From NCBI GenBank assembly GCA_013336205.1, contig JAAXUD010000203.1, positions 1-5,936 on the forward strand: a stretch of 5,936 bases of DNA, read 5' to 3'. The notes under the pieces were generated by a model. That model was not told the origin of the DNA. It saw only the letters and a program-made list of their open reading frames with translations, and made no database searches. Source of the stretch: Lentimicrobium sp. (GTDB lineage Bacteria; Bacteroidota; Bacteroidia; Bacteroidales; Lentimicrobiaceae). This document shows, in pieces, positions 5,854-5,936 of the stretch (the stretch's first letter is position 1; each line of letters opens with the position of its first letter). The position numbers were made by a program, and so were the translations under genes.

Positions 5854-5936
5854 ATGCCTGTCGGGAGTGTTAATAGAATTTCATTTGCCGGTTCGGGTAA
5901 TGTCGCAGGACACCTGGCTTCCGCGCTTTTCAGGGC
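5854..5936 (+). CDS. Rossmann-fold NAD(P)-binding protein, probably DUF2520 type (5' end only)
   Basis: Only 27 codons are in the window, running off the right edge. After a short leader the sequence reads RISFAGSGNVAGHLASALF, a beta strand followed by the dinucleotide-binding glycine loop GSGNVAGHL. A GSGNVxxHL loop at the very N-terminus is typical of the Bacteroidota Rossmann-like/DUF2520 proteins (related to ProC and F420-dependent NADP reductases), whose reaction is not established. ProC itself or another dehydrogenase cannot be excluded from so little sequence. The ATG at 5854 has no Shine-Dalgarno sequence. An internal start at a later codon is unlikely, because the strand leading into the loop must be kept. 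Confidence 0.7.
   Translation, partial: MPVGSVNRISFAGSGNVAGHLASALFR

Overview
The window looks like a chromosomal segment of a Bacteroidota bacterium. The evidence is: promoter-like TAnnTTTG/-33 TTTG elements instead of sigma70 boxes, starts that mostly lack a Shine-Dalgarno sequence, AT-leaning intergenic DNA, and gene families common in that phylum (a large CcmF-type haem lyase, a Rossmann/DUF2520-type protein, a YghO-like GNAT protein). No mobile-element gene, rRNA, tRNA or CRISPR array is visible.

Layout. The left half is read leftwards (minus strand) in the order: a YghO-like GNAT-fold protein (2879 to 1755); after a 96-bp gap, a 102-residue phasin-like coiled-coil protein (1658 to 1350); and, overlapping it by ATGA, an ABC1/AarF/UbiB-family atypical kinase (1353 to beyond base 1, 451 codons seen, C-terminus missing). 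A 192-bp divergent intergenic region (2880-3071) separates these from the right half. There ccmF (3072-5450, plus) encodes a 792-residue polytopic cytochrome c haem lyase with the WWD motif and the four family histidines. After it come 403 bp of non-coding DNA with layered short-period repeats, and then the first 27 codons of a Rossmann-fold protein, probably DUF2520 type (5854 onward, plus).

How the genes relate. The small coiled-coil protein and the UbiB-like kinase are almost certainly translationally coupled, through the stop/start overlap and a perfect AGGAGG 7 nt before the kinase start. This recalls the proteobacterial arrangement in which a coiled-coil accessory factor (UbiJ) is encoded just before UbiB, although the proteins are not obviously homologous. 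ccmF appears to be a single-gene unit here. The other System I genes (ccmA-E) are not adjacent within the window.

The most unusual DNA is the ccmF downstream spacer. It has a degenerate 7-nt periodicity over about 180 bp (about 5625-5805), a superimposed 69-bp tandem duplication with a perfectly conserved 41-bp core, and a separate short 8-nt periodic tract near 5478-5509. No clearly new multi-gene system is evident. The best candidates for something undescribed are this repeat region and the coiled-coil/UbiB pair.
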